Assembly (NCBI GenBank): GCA_947476335.1
Contig: CANJQH010000015.1
Coordinates: 1-57,208, forward strand
Direction of reading: 5' to 3'
Source of the DNA: Anaerolineae bacterium
Lineage (GTDB): Bacteria > Chloroflexota > Anaerolineae > J036 > Brachytrichaceae
Length of the DNA: 57,208 nucleotides
The notes under the pieces were generated by a model. It saw only the letters and a list, made by a program, of their open reading frames with translations. It was not told the origin of the DNA and ran no database searches. Positions 43,321-52,069 of this stretch are shown in pieces. The translations under genes and the position numbers were made by a program. Numbering within the stretch: the first letter of the stretch is position 1; every line of letters starts with the position of its first letter.

Positions 43321-45687
43321 ATGTTCACGCGCATCGCGTTCGTCGGTTGTGTTGTGGCGCTGAGCGCCTGCACAATCGCTCCGCCGCCCGTCGCATCGAA
43401 GCTGGTTCCGAAGCTGGTGCCGAATATGGCAGCGACGGCGACGCGTGCGCCGACGGCCGTGCCTACGCCGACCGCAACGATGCCACCGCCGACGGCGACG
43501 CCGAATTCGCAGGTGTTGCACGCGCGGGCTGAGCAGGCGCGGCACAATGGTGATACCGCGACCGCAGCGCGCGAATATGGAGCGGCGTCGCTGCAGCTTG
43601 ATGGCGACGCAGGGCGTGAAGCGCGTTTCGAACTGGCGCGCGCGCAGTATGAAGCTGGTGCATTGCCGCAGGCGGCTTTTGGCCTGACGACGCTGATCAG
43701 CGAGACGGCCGCGGTGAGCCCGACGCATACGTCGCTCGGCGTTTACTACGCGCTGCTTGGGCGTGCAATGGAAGCGGCGGGAAATCCGCCGGCGGCGGCG
43801 CTCGGCTATGCAGCGGCGATTTCGGCCGGCAGCGTGATTTCACCGTACTTGTATTTGTGGCTGGGGAACTATCAGCTGGCATTGAATCAGCCGATCAGTG
43901 CTGCGATGTCCTATCGTGCATCGGTTGATGCTGCGCCGAGTGCGGCCACCGAATTTGCGCGGCGCGAAAATCTGGCGCAGGCGCTGTTGCAGGCGAAGCA
44001 GCCCGCCGCGGCCGCCGCCGAGTATGACGTGATTCTGACGCGCGCACGTAATGCCGGTTATCGAGCACAGATTTTATGGGACGCAGCGCAGGCGTTGCAG
44101 TCGGCGGGTGATTTGCTCACGGCGCGCAGTCGCATGTACAAGATTCTCGTCGAACATGAACGCACGTCGCAGGCGCTGCTTGCGATGCAGGTGCTGCTCG
44201 CAGATGGACAGCCGGTCGATGAGCTGCAGCGTGGACGCGTGTACTTTTTCAATGGCGATTACGCCTCGGCGCGCGATGCGTTTCGGCGTGCGATCGCGCT
44301 TGGCGATGGTCGTGCCGATGAAGTGCGCATGTGGGCGGCGCGCAATTACGTTGCGCTCGGGTTGCCAGCCGATGCGCTGCGCAACCTTGATCAGGTGCTG
44401 GCTGATAACCTGATCAGCAGCACCGTCGGCGCATCGGCGGCGGCGTTTGTGGTCGAGCTGCAGGTGAACAGCGACGCCGCGGCGGCGCGCGCGCTGGCAG
44501 AACGATTGACGCTGGCGGGCGCATCTGCGGACGATCTGCGGCGTACGGCAGCGGCGCTGGCAGGTGCGGGGTTCACCGATGACGCGCTGCGCATCTACGG
44601 CGTGGCGCAGGACGATGGTGCTGCTGTAGCGTTGCTGCTGCAGGCGAAGCGCCCGGCCGAAGCGGAGCCGCTGCTCGAACGTGCGCTGCGCAGTGCGTCC
44701 GTCGAAGATGCGCCGCGCCTGCGGCTGACGCTGAGCCGCGTGCAAATCGCGGCCGGGCGCGTCGTCAGCGGGGAGAACGGGCTGCGTGCGCTGGCAGTCG
44801 AATTCGCCGACAGCTACGAAGGTGTGCGCGCCAGCCGCATCGTTAGCCCGAGCGGGAGCAGTGCGGCGTTTGTTTTGCCCGATGCCGACGCCGGTCGTGA
44901 GGAAGCTGAAGTGTGGTTGCGTGCGTGGCTCGGCCTCGACGTGCAGGCGCGGCCTGGTGAACTGCCGGCGGCGCTGACGAGCGACGTGCGCTTCATCCGC
45001 GGCAGCGAATTGCTGCGGCTTGGTTTCGAACCGGAGGCGCTCGACGAATACGCGGCACTGCTCGATGCGCACGGAGACAATCCGCGCATGCTGTATGCAC
45101 TGGCGCTGCACTTTCGTGATGTGCGTTTGTATCGTCTGTCGATTCGGGCCGCTGATGCGTTGATGCGACTTTCGCCCGTGCGCACGCCGTCGCAGCTGCC
45201 GAAATTTCTGGCGCGCTTGTTGTATCCGGTGTACTTCGCTGATCTGGTTACGGATGCGGCTCGTGAGTTTGATTTGCCGCCCGCGCTGATTTTCTCGGTG
45301 ATGCGCCAGGAGAGTTTGTTCGAGCCGTTCGCTGCGTCGAGCGCGGCCGCGTCTGGCCTGATGCAGATCATGTCGGCGACGGGCGTGGAAATTCAGCAGC
45401 AGCTGAACTGGCCGCTGGAATATTCACAGCGCGATCTGGCGCGGCCGTTCGTGAGCGTGCGCTTCGGTGCGTATTACTTGTCGAAGCAGATGCGCTTATT
45501 TGATGGCGTGGTGCACATTGTGCTTGCCGCATATAACGGCGGGCCGGGCAATGCGCTGCGCTGGCGCGAACGCGGTGGTGATGGGCCGGACGAATTTCTG
45601 GACGCTGTCACATACGAAGAGACGCAGCGCTACATCACGTCGATCACGGTGAACCAGGCGCAGTACGCGCGTTTGTACGCGAAGTGA
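43321..45687 (+). CDS. TPR-containing lytic transglycosylase lipoprotein
   Basis: A 788-residue lipoprotein: MFTRIAFVGCVVALSAC gives a signal with lipobox Cys17. A Thr/Pro/Ala linker follows (about 25-60, with a KLVPKLVP duplication). About 500 residues of alpha-helical TPR-like repeats come next, and the C-terminal 150 residues form an SLT domain. FSVMRQESLFEP holds the catalytic Glu, SGLMQIMSATG and VLAAYNGGPGNALRW are the other SLT landmarks. The layout parallels Slt70: it cleaves peptidoglycan glycan strands outside the membrane. The start is fixed by the lipobox and TACACT six bases upstream. Confidence 0.92.
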   Translation: MFTRIAFVGCVVALSACTIAPPPVASKLVPKLVPNMAATATRAPTAVPTPTATMPPPTATPNSQVLHARAEQARHNGDTATAAREYGAASLQLDGDAGREARFELARAQYEAGALPQAAFGLTTLISETAAVSPTHTSLGVYYALLGRAMEAAGNPPAAALGYAAAISAGSVISPYLYLWLGNYQLALNQPISAAMSYRASVDAAPSAATEFARRENLAQALLQAKQPAAAAAEYDVILTRARNAGYRAQILWDAAQALQSAGDLLTARSRMYKILVEHERTSQALLAMQVLLADGQPVDELQRGRVYFFNGDYASARDAFRRAIALGDGRADEVRMWAARNYVALGLPADALRNLDQVLADNLISSTVGASAAAFVVELQVNSDAAAARALAERLTLAGASADDLRRTAAALAGAGFTDDALRIYGVAQDDGAAVALLLQAKRPAEAEPLLERALRSASVEDAPRLRLTLSRVQIAAGRVVSGENGLRALAVEFADSYEGVRASRIVSPSGSSAAFVLPDADAGREEAEVWLRAWLGLDVQARPGELPAALTSDVRFIRGSELLRLGFEPEALDEYAALLDAHGDNPRMLYALALHFRDVRLYRLSIRAADALMRLSPVRTPSQLPKFLARLLYPVYFADLVTDAAREFDLPPALIFSVMRQESLFEPFAASSAAASGLMQIMSATGVEIQQQLNWPLEYSQRDLARPFVSVRFGAYYLSKQMRLFDGVVHIVLAAYNGGPGNALRWRERGGDGPDEFLDAVTYEETQRYITSITVNQAQYARLYAK

Positions 45688-45771
45688 CGCGGGCCTTGTG
45701 TGTGAAAAAAAATTACAACCTTTCCCTAACGATGAATGTGCCTCAGGCAAAGCGTTCAGGATGAGGGTCTT

Positions 45772-45777
45772 TATACT
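45772..45777 (+). promoter_or_regulatory. -10 box of membrane protein gene
   Basis: TATACT lies 9 bases before the ATG at 45787 (3 bases before the GTG at 45781). Confidence 0.35.
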
Positions 45778-45786
45778 TTTGTGCAC

Positions 45787-46380
45787 ATGGCACTTCACGA
45801 CCGATTTCCCTTTGCTCGTTTCGATGTGCGGCTGCGTCAGCGCGCGTTCGTAGGTGCATTTGTAGCCAGCGTTGCTGTGAGCGCAGTGCTGGCATCCGTG
45901 GGTGCGCCGCTGACGATGGCGGCGGTGCCCGGCGGCATCGTCGATTTTGAATTTGCAGGTAATGCGACGCAGTCCATGCGCATCATGGCGGCGTGGGGCG
46001 CAGCGGGCGTTGCGGCGGCGCAGCTGCAGACGTGGCTTGACTACGCATATATCGCCACGTACGGGCCGAGCCTTGCGCTGGCGGTCGGGCTGACGATTGG
46101 TGTGTGGGCACGGCGGGGCGTGTGGTTCGGCCGTGCGGGTGTGGCATTGAGCTGGGGTGCGCTGGCGGCGTCGGCGTTCGACGCAATCGAAAATGTTTTG
46201 CTGCTGATGCAGCTCAGCGGTGGCGCATCCGAGGCGGCGGCGCTCACGGCGAAAATTGCAGCTGGTGCGAAGTTCGTGCTGATCATTGCCACGGCGGTGT
46301 ATGCGCTGTTTGGCGCAGCGCTGTGGTCGACTGATCGGCTGATCGCGGTGGTGCGGCGCGCCTTTGTGGGGGGCGAATAA
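45787..46380 (+). CDS. Integral membrane protein of unknown function
   Basis: I do not recognise the family. The 197-residue protein has about four hydrophobic segments: AFVGAFVASVAVSAVLASVG, PSLALAVGLTIGVWA, GVALSWGALAASAFDAIENVLLLMQL and FVLIIATAVYALFGAALW. The DAIEN motif lies within a membrane helix. The layout is alanine-rich and lacks enzymatic motifs. The Lgt-like gene starts 10 bases downstream, so both are probably one transcript and may share an envelope role. Confidence 0.55.
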   Translation: MALHDRFPFARFDVRLRQRAFVGAFVASVAVSAVLASVGAPLTMAAVPGGIVDFEFAGNATQSMRIMAAWGAAGVAAAQLQTWLDYAYIATYGPSLALAVGLTIGVWARRGVWFGRAGVALSWGALAASAFDAIENVLLLMQLSGGASEAAALTAKIAAGAKFVLIIATAVYALFGAALWSTDRLIAVVRRAFVGGE

Positions 46381-46390
46381 CGGAGCGCAT

Positions 46391-46999
46391 ATGCCACCGC
46401 AATTGGTCTCTTTCGGTTTGTTTCAGGTGAACCTTTACACGCTGCTGATTGGTGTGGCGGGTGTGGCTGGCGTTGTATATGCGCGGCACTGCGCGGGTGC
46501 GACGTGGTCGCAGGCGTTGAATCTGCACGTGGTTGCTGCTGCGGCGGCACTGATCGCCGGGCGGATCGGCTACGTGTTCACGAACGCTGGCTACTTTATG
46601 GAGCATGCGCGCGCTGCGTTGGATTTTGCAAACGCACCGGGGCTGCAGGCGCAGGCGGCGCTGCTGGGCGCGGTGGTAGTGGGCCTGCTGCTGCGTATGC
46701 CGCGCGCTGCCATCGTGACGATCTGCCTCGTTGGGATCGGTGCGAGCATCGGTTGTGTGCCGAATGGCTGCGGCTACGGCCGCGAGGTTTTCTGGACGGG
46801 CAACCCGCTGTTGTGGCTGCTGCGCGTCGACTGGCCGGATGTGATGCTGGTGCGCAACCCGCGCTTGCCGACGCAGCTATTCACCGTGGCGTGGCTGATG
46901 GTGTGTCTGATCGCGGCGCTGCGGCTGCGGCGACCGGTGTGGGCGATTGTGATGATCGCAGCGGGCGATTGGCTGATTGGATTTCTGCGCGCGGGGTAA
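46391..46999 (+). CDS. Lgt-like membrane protein, probably catalytically altered
   Basis: A 202-residue multi-pass protein that looks like prolipoprotein diacylglyceryl transferase: an early helix with VNLYTLLIGVAGVAGVV, then AGRIGYVFTNAGYFMEH, a motif IGASIGCVPNGCGYGREVFW matching the Lgt signature region, and LPTQLFTVAWLMV near the end. It is about 60-80 residues shorter than usual. The HGG motif of Lgt is not visible, and the Arg of the GRxGCFxNG signature is Ser here. It may be a paralogue with another role. A GGAG motif precedes ATG 46391. Confidence 0.6.
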   Translation: MPPQLVSFGLFQVNLYTLLIGVAGVAGVVYARHCAGATWSQALNLHVVAAAAALIAGRIGYVFTNAGYFMEHARAALDFANAPGLQAQAALLGAVVVGLLLRMPRAAIVTICLVGIGASIGCVPNGCGYGREVFWTGNPLLWLLRVDWPDVMLVRNPRLPTQLFTVAWLMVCLIAALRLRRPVWAIVMIAAGDWLIGFLRAG

Positions 47000-47153
47000 T
47001 GTCTGACGCCGTAACTACTCAGGCCCAAATCAGTATTTCCCGCGAAACACACTATTCTCTCCCCCGAAGGGGGAGAGAATAGTGTGTTTCGCGTTGGAAA
47101 AATGGCTGGCCTGAGTAGTTACCTGACGCCTGCATCCTCTGCCTGTTATCACG
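47000..47153. other. Convergent spacer filled by a type A element
   Basis: No gene is seen. The element at 47011-47122 occupies most of the gap between the Lgt-like and rimI genes. Confidence 0.7.
47011..47122. mobile_element. Type A palindromic element
   Basis: A full 112-bp copy flanked by perfect 8-bp repeats CTGACGCC (47003-47010 and 47123-47130). Because the flank is not low complexity, this is among the clearest target duplications in the window. Confidence 0.94.
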
Positions 47154-47708
47154 CTATGAGTGCGGCTGAAGAATTGGAGTGACGTGCGTGTTTTCCATCA
47201 CGAGCGCGTCTTCGTGATTGTCGGTGTAGTAGCGCGGCCGGCGGCCGATTACTTGGAAGCCGAATTTTCGATATAGATTCTGCGCGACGAAATTGCTGAC
47301 GCGTACTTCAAGCAGCATGCGCGTGCAGTTTGCGGCCCGTGCTTTTTCCATGCAGGTGCGCATGAGCGCGTCGCCGATATGAAGGCCGCGTGCATCGGGC
47401 CGCACGGCGATGGCGGCGATGTGCGCTTCTTCGAAGATGATCCACATGCAGACGATGCCGAGCACGGCGCCGTGCGGCGCCGTGCGGCCGAGGAGCCGCT
47501 GCCAGAAGGGGAGCGGTGGTGGCGCTGCGCGCGCCACCCAGCACTGCGCGTTCGCGTTGGTCTCGATCTCATGGCGCCAGGATGCTGCAGGCCACGGCTT
47601 CGGGAAAGATGCCGCGTCGATGGCCAGGACTTCATGTATGTCGCTGAGCGTCATGCGCTCAACGACAAAGCCGGCTGTGGTTGATTTTTTTCGCTGCTGT
47701 TCATTCAT
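47154..47708 (-). CDS. rimI: Ribosomal protein S18 alanine N-acetyltransferase
   Basis: A 184-residue GNAT acetyltransferase. RMTLSDIHEVLAIDAASFPKPWPAASWRHEIE is the RimI-type N-terminal region. AHIAAIAVRPDARGLHIGDALMRTCMEKARA is the acetyl-CoA loop (RxxGxG-like, here RGLHIG), and LLEVRVSNFVAQNLYRKFGFQVIGRRPRYYTDNHEDALVME is the typical end. It acetylates the N-terminus of ribosomal protein S18. It is the third gene after tsaE and tsaB, a common order. Confidence 0.9.
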   Translation of the reverse strand: MNEQQRKKSTTAGFVVERMTLSDIHEVLAIDAASFPKPWPAASWRHEIETNANAQCWVARAAPPPLPFWQRLLGRTAPHGAVLGIVCMWIIFEEAHIAAIAVRPDARGLHIGDALMRTCMEKARAANCTRMLLEVRVSNFVAQNLYRKFGFQVIGRRPRYYTDNHEDALVMENTHVTPILQPHS

Positions 47709-47750
47709 TTGCGCATACGCTTACGTTTACGCTGTCAGCCATGCTGCCAG

Positions 47751-48410
47751 TCACACCGCTTCCGCCGGATACAGCGCACTGAGCGTGAAGACGTCGTCCA
47801 CATCGTTTTTTTGCCAGCGCGTCCAGGCAATTTCGGCGAGATAACCGGCGCGCCGCAGATTGAGTGGTGCTGGTGCGACGTGGGCGTTGACGTTCGTGGC
47901 CAGCAGATCGATCAGCTCACCACGCAGGTCGCCGCACACCCATGTCGGTTCGTAGATATCGTCGCGCAGTTCCTGCCAGGTGCGAATGTGCCATTCACCC
48001 GAGAGCATGCGCGCACCCATTGGATCGAATGGGCAGGCGGCGACGCGGCCGCGGCCGACTTCGACGGCGGCGAGCACTGGCTGTTTCAGCGGTGGCTGTG
48101 CGTAGGCGATGACGTCGAACGCGTTCACGCCGATGAGTGGAATGTCGAGCGCGACGGCGATGCCCTTGGCGATGGCGAGCCCGCAGCGCACGCCGGTGTA
48201 CGAGCCTGGGCCGATAGCGACGCCGATGGCGCCGAGTGCATCAGCTTCCACGCGGCTGCTGCGCAGCATGCTTTGAATCTGATCGGCGACGAGCGCAGTC
48301 TCCTGGCGCTCGCATTCCCAGGTGATTTCCGCGCGCAGTGTTTGTGCATCACGCAGCGCGATGCTGGCGCGGCGTGTACATGTATCGATGGCGAGCAGTA
48401 GTTTCGACAT
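47751..48410 (-). CDS. tsaB: tRNA threonylcarbamoyladenosine biosynthesis protein TsaB
   Basis: A 219-residue protein starting MSKLLLAIDTCTRRASIALRD, the ASKHA-fold phosphate loop of TsaB. It then has ALGAIGVAIGPGSYTGVRCGLAIAKGIAVALDIPLIGVNAFDVIA, the family's most conserved stretch. With TsaC, TsaD and TsaE it makes the t6A modification at position 37 of ANN-decoding tRNAs; TsaB is the non-catalytic partner of TsaD. tsaE stops three bases upstream. Confidence 0.94.
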   Translation of the reverse strand: MSKLLLAIDTCTRRASIALRDAQTLRAEITWECERQETALVADQIQSMLRSSRVEADALGAIGVAIGPGSYTGVRCGLAIAKGIAVALDIPLIGVNAFDVIAYAQPPLKQPVLAAVEVGRGRVAACPFDPMGARMLSGEWHIRTWQELRDDIYEPTWVCGDLRGELIDLLATNVNAHVAPAPLNLRRAGYLAEIAWTRWQKNDVDDVFTLSALYPAEAV

Positions 48411-48413
48411 GGG

Positions 48414-48917
48414 TCAAACTCCGAAGGCGGCTTTGCGAAACGCGATGAGCACCTTCCACGCTTGGTCGTTCTTTGCGCTGAACATGAATTGCCGTTTGGT
48501 TTCGCTGATCGAGCGAATGCGAATGTGCAGCGCGTTCGGTGGCAGAAGCGCCTCGGCGCGCTCGGGCCACTCGATGAGAACGATGACTTCCTCTTCCTCG
48601 AGCAGATCACGCAGGCCGATGCTGGCCAGATCAGAAGCGGATTCGATGCGCTGCAGGTCGACGTGATAAAGCACGGCGCTGTCCTGTGGGCGGCTGTGTT
48701 TTTGAATGAGCGTGAAGCTCGGGCTGCGCAGCGGCTGCGACGTGCCCCAGCCTTCACCGAGCCCGCGCGCAAACGCGGTTTTGCCTGCGCCCATTTCGCC
48801 CTGCAGTGCGACGACGCAGTGCGATGGCAGCATCGAGCCCAGGCGCGCACCGAGCCGCAGCGTCTGTTCCTCACTGTTGCTGGTGGCCTCAAAACTGTGC
48901 CGGTCGAGCAGTGCCAT
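48414..48917 (-). CDS. tsaE: tRNA threonylcarbamoyladenosine biosynthesis ATPase TsaE
   Basis: A 167-residue P-loop ATPase. Walker A lies at 40-47 (GEMGAGKT), SPSFTLIQKH gives the switch-like motif, VLYHVDLQRIES precedes and VIVLIEWPERAEALLP contains the acidic Walker-B-like strand. It drives the TsaBD complex in t6A formation. It is first in the tsaE-tsaB-rimI operon; TATAAT on the minus strand lies 12 bases before the ATG. Confidence 0.94.
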   Translation of the reverse strand: MALLDRHSFEATSNSEEQTLRLGARLGSMLPSHCVVALQGEMGAGKTAFARGLGEGWGTSQPLRSPSFTLIQKHSRPQDSAVLYHVDLQRIESASDLASIGLRDLLEEEEVIVLIEWPERAEALLPPNALHIRIRSISETKRQFMFSAKNDQAWKVLIAFRKAAFGV

Positions 48918-48929
48918 ATGGGTGCGGGA

Positions 48930-48935
48930 ATTATA
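48930..48935 (-). promoter_or_regulatory. -10 box of tsaE operon
   Basis: TATAAT (minus strand) lies 12 bases before the ATG at 48917. The leader would be only about five bases. Confidence 0.5.
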
Positions 48936-48988
48936 GGAGAGGGAAAGAAATTGAGAGTCAGAGTAGAGAGTGTGGACTCACTCTTTAC

Positions 48989-49100
48989 GTAACTACTCAG
49001 GCCCAAATCAGTATTTCCCACGAAACACACTACTCTCTCCCCCTTCGGGGGAGAGAGTAGTGTGTTTCGCGTTGGAAAAATAGCTGGCCTGAGTAGTTAC
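48989..49100. mobile_element. Type A palindromic element
   Basis: A full 112-bp copy. Flanks CTCTTTAC (48981-48988) and CTTTTTAC (49101-49108) agree in 7 of 8 positions. The core has ACTACTCTC with GAGAGTAGT, a paired change relative to the common ACTATTCTC form. Confidence 0.9.
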
Positions 49101-49104
49101 CTTT

Positions 49105-50994
49105 TTACTCAATTCCCACTTCCCCCAGTACCACTGCATCGCCCCCCTGGGCCGTGTGCAGGCGTGTGCCGGACTGTGGGTCGTACATGCCGATGCGGAT
49201 GTGATATCGGCCGGGCGGCAGGTCGGCGGGAGCGACGAGGGCGTAGGAATCGCGCTTGGTGGCGTCGGGGTGCCAGTGCGAAGTGGGCATGAGCGCGCTG
49301 AGCGTGAGTTTGTCCTGTTGAAAGACGATGGTGCCGTCGGCGTTCAGCACGTGTACGAAGACTTTGTAATCGCGTGCGGGCGTGATTTGTGTGCGCCATT
49401 CGAGCACGGCGTAGAGCCAGTCGCCGGTGTGTGCGTGCGGGCTGAACCAGCTGCGCTGCAATGTGAAGCGGTCGCCGTTGTCGGCGATGAACTCGGCGTC
49501 GTTCGGGCGCAGCGGCAGTGCAGTGAGTGGCGCATGTTCGATCTGATACAGCGGCAGGCGAATTTGTCCGAAGTTGTATTCACCGATCTGGTACCCGTTG
49601 GCGCGCAGTGTGGTTTCGAGAAAGCGCTGCGGATCGACGACGTCGTCCTGCCAGAGGAAGAGGCGCACGCGCTTCGGCGCATGTGCGTTGAGTGCTGCGT
49701 TGAGTGCATTGAGCACGGCGGCGTCGTTGTCGAGTATGCCGTGCAGGCCGGGGGGCAGGGCGAGCACGTGCGCGCGTGTGTCGCTGGTGAAATAGTAATC
49801 GGCGGCGAAGTTGTCGCGCGACATGACGATCACGTCACCGGGTTCGAGCGCTTCGCTGACATGGTGCACGGCGGCGCGCACGTTGTCGCGCTGCAAGGCT
49901 GGATCTGTGAAATAGCCGCGCAGCGTCGGCAGCCAGACGATGGCCATGATGAGCACGGGCGTGGCGGTGATGCGGCGCGGGAGCATGGCGAGCAGCACGC
50001 ACGCTGCAGGTGCGAGCGCGATCAGATAGCGTGGGTGGAAGACTGAGCGGTACGGATAAAACAACCGCACGGCAACGGCGGCGGCGAGCAGCGGAATGAC
50101 GATGATGCTCAGCAGAAAAGTTATCTGTGCACCTTTGCGCTGCGCGATGAGGGCGCCGATGGCGGCGCCGACGCACAGGCCGAACGCCAGCCACTGCGGC
50201 CATTCGATTGGCGTGGGCAGGCCGGCGGTGAGGAACCAGCGCAGCCACTCGAGCATGCGGCCGTCGATGGTGTTCAGCGGAAAAGCAAAGCCGTCATCGT
50301 AGGCGAAGCCACCGCGCGCGAGCAGCAGCCACGGCGCTACTGTGGCGATGACGCCGAGTGCGGCGAGGATCCATGGGAAGACGACGGACGACGGACGACG
50401 GACAACGGCTAGCGGTCGTCCGTCGTCCGTCGTCCGTCGTCTGATCTCCGCGAGCGCCACTGCGAGTGCGTGTCCGGGCAGCAGAAAGACGGCATAGTAG
50501 TGCGCGTGTGCGGCGAGGGCGAGCAGCACTGCAGAAATGACGAGCGCGCGCGTGCGGCGGTTTTCCAGCCACGACCACAGCGCCAGCGTTGAGCCGATGG
50601 TGAACGCGGCGACGAGCGCGTACATGCGCGTCTCCTGTGCGTACCAGATCGCCGCCGGGCAGAGCGCGTAGAGCGCGGCGGCGGCCAGCCGTGAACCGCG
50701 CATGCGGCTGGCGAGTGCGGCGACGCTGGCGAGTGCGGCGACGTCGGCTGCTGCGGAGAGCAGGCGCATGGCGAATTCGCCCTGGCCACCGGCGCCGATC
50801 CAGAAATGCAGCAGTGCATAGTAGAGCGTTGGGCTGCGATCGCCGGCGGTGGCGGCGGACATTTCTGCCAGCGGCAGGCGCGCCAGGTGCCATGACCAGC
50901 CTTCGTCGAACCACAGGCTTTGCGCGCCGAGGCCGACGACGCGTAGAGCGAATGCGACGAGCAGCAGCAGCGGGAGTGCGAATTTGCGCAGCAC
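49105..50994 (-). CDS. GT39/ArnT-like membrane glycosyltransferase
   Basis: A polytopic protein of about 629 residues. It opens with LRKFALPLLLLVAFALRVVGLGAQSLWFDEGWSWHLARLP; the Asp-Glu after the first helix is the catalytic motif of GT39-type lipid-linked-sugar transferases. About ten hydrophobic segments follow, then a soluble C-terminal domain of some 200 residues. The acceptor is unknown. Start is uncertain: GTG 50994 is chosen because family members begin just before this first helix, although an open frame runs to 51249 through a type F repeat. A loop (RTTDDGRPLAVVRRPSSVV) is encoded by a perfect inverted repeat at 50380-50441. Confidence 0.72.
   Translation of the reverse strand: MLRKFALPLLLLVAFALRVVGLGAQSLWFDEGWSWHLARLPLAEMSAATAGDRSPTLYYALLHFWIGAGGQGEFAMRLLSAAADVAALASVAALASRMRGSRLAAAALYALCPAAIWYAQETRMYALVAAFTIGSTLALWSWLENRRTRALVISAVLLALAAHAHYYAVFLLPGHALAVALAEIRRRTTDDGRPLAVVRRPSSVVFPWILAALGVIATVAPWLLLARGGFAYDDGFAFPLNTIDGRMLEWLRWFLTAGLPTPIEWPQWLAFGLCVGAAIGALIAQRKGAQITFLLSIIVIPLLAAAVAVRLFYPYRSVFHPRYLIALAPAACVLLAMLPRRITATPVLIMAIVWLPTLRGYFTDPALQRDNVRAAVHHVSEALEPGDVIVMSRDNFAADYYFTSDTRAHVLALPPGLHGILDNDAAVLNALNAALNAHAPKRVRLFLWQDDVVDPQRFLETTLRANGYQIGEYNFGQIRLPLYQIEHAPLTALPLRPNDAEFIADNGDRFTLQRSWFSPHAHTGDWLYAVLEWRTQITPARDYKVFVHVLNADGTIVFQQDKLTLSALMPTSHWHPDATKRDSYALVAPADLPPGRYHIRIGMYDPQSGTRLHTAQGGDAVVLGEVGIE
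50380..50441. repeat. Perfect 24-bp inverted repeat inside coding sequence
   Basis: Arms 50380-50403 and 50418-50441 are exact reverse complements built from GACGGAC words, with a 14-base loop. It encodes a hydrophilic loop between membrane segments of the GT39-like protein, and its word is shared with the spacer at 8492-8552. Confidence 0.9.
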
Positions 50995-51022
50995 GCGTGT
51001 AATTGTCGCTGAAGAAGCCGAC

Positions 51023-51190
51023 TGTGGGCGCGTCCGCAGTTTGGGCCGAAATTCGGCCCTCGTTTCGTTGTAGTGCCCGTTGCCAGGGCGGACGCACCAA
51101 CGGCGCGAAGCAGTCCTTGCCCAGACCCGCGATTTGGGTGATGGCCGCGCCATTACGTGAAATCTGCCCCAGCGGCGGATGCACCCGTCG
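51023..51190. repeat. Type F modular repeat, inverted
   Basis: Read on the minus strand it begins GGGTGCATCCGCCGCTGGGGC, then ATTTCACG, as in the 11998 element. It contains GGGTCTGGGCAAGGACTGC, a variant of the CCGGGCTGGGGCTGC module, and a GGGCCGAAATTCGGCCC palindrome. It creates an open upstream extension of the GT39-like gene. Confidence 0.55.
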
Positions 51191-51221
51191 TTCGTCGTCT
51201 GCAGTTGGCGGTCCTCGGCCC

Positions 51222-51239
51222 CATGACACGTGTCATGGA
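51222..51239. promoter_or_regulatory. Perfect 18-bp palindrome, candidate operator
   Basis: CCATGACACGTGTCATGG is an exact dyad without loop. It lies between the GT39-like gene (minus) and the ABC ATPase gene (plus), 67 bases before the latter's ATG. Such a dyad would suit a homodimeric regulator, but no owner is identified. Confidence 0.5.
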
Positions 51240-51306
51240 AATCGAACAAGCTTCTGACATGCCTAACTATTTTGTTGAGTGCATTCGTGTTATCTAATCA
51301 GGCACG

Positions 51307-52041
51307 ATGTTTACGCGGAATCAATCGGCAGTGCAGATGGCTGCAGTGAGAAAGCCAGATTGCCTGATGGCGCTGGTCGATGTGAAAAAAGCATACAAAA
51401 CGGATGTGGGCGATTTCTATGCGTTGAAAGGCATCAACATCGAAATTAACGCGGGTGAGTTCGTCGGCGTCGTCGGCAAGAGCGGCAGCGGCAAGAGCAC
51501 GTTGATCAACATGATTACCGGGATCGACCGGCCGACGTCGGGCGAAATCTGGGTGAACGGCCAGCCGATTCATGGGCTCGATGAAAATCGTATGGCGCGC
51601 TGGCGTGGCCGCAGCATGGGCGTGGTGTTCCAGTTCTTTCAGCTATTGCCGACGCTGACGGTGGTCGAGAACGTGATGCTGCCGATGGATTTTTGTCGTA
51701 TGTATACGCCGAAAGAACGCAGGGCGCGTGCGATGGATCTGCTTGCGCGGGTTGAAATGGTGGAACAGGCGAGCAAGCTACCATCGCAGATTTCTGGCGG
51801 CCAGGCGCAGCGCGTAGCAATTGCGCGTTCGCTGGCGACGGACCCGCCGATTGTCATGGCTGACGAACCCACTGGAAATTTGGATAGCCGGACGGCGGAC
51901 GCGGTTTTTCAGCTTTTCGAAGATCTGGTTTCGCAGGGAAAAACTTTTCTGATGGTGACGCATGACAACGAATTGGCGAATCGCCTGCATCGCGTGATTA
52001 CGATTGCCGATGGAATTCTCGTGAGCGATTCGCGGCGCTGA
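51307..52041 (+). CDS. ABC transporter ATP-binding protein, LolD/MacB type
   Basis: A 244-residue ATPase with Walker [11 protein letters not shown]-loop [24 protein letters not shown], signature [15 protein letters not shown], Walker [14 protein letters not shown] and H-loop VTHDNE. The [16 protein letters not shown] and [10 protein letters not shown] phrases are typical of LolD/MacB/FtsE-type ATPases that pair with FtsX-fold permeases, as encoded next. ATG 51307 has a TCTAAT -10-like motif eight bases upstream; ATG 51367 ([11 protein letters not shown]) is an alternative closer to the usual start. Confidence 0.9.
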   Translation: MFTRNQSAVQMAAVRKPDCLMALVDVKKAYKTDVGDFYALKGINIEINAGEFVGVVGKSGSGKSTLINMITGIDRPTSGEIWVNGQPIHGLDENRMARWRGRSMGVVFQFFQLLPTLTVVENVMLPMDFCRMYTPKERRARAMDLLARVEMVEQASKLPSQISGGQAQRVAIARSLATDPPIVMADEPTGNLDSRTADAVFQLFEDLVSQGKTFLMVTHDNELANRLHRVITIADGILVSDSRR

Positions 52042-52069
52042 GCTGTACTTTATCTGTATCTAAAAACGG

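Noticed and set aside
49156..50046. 296-codon plus-strand open frame opposite the GT39-like gene
   Set aside because: It is a Val/Gly/His-rich shadow without domains; the minus strand encodes membrane helices.
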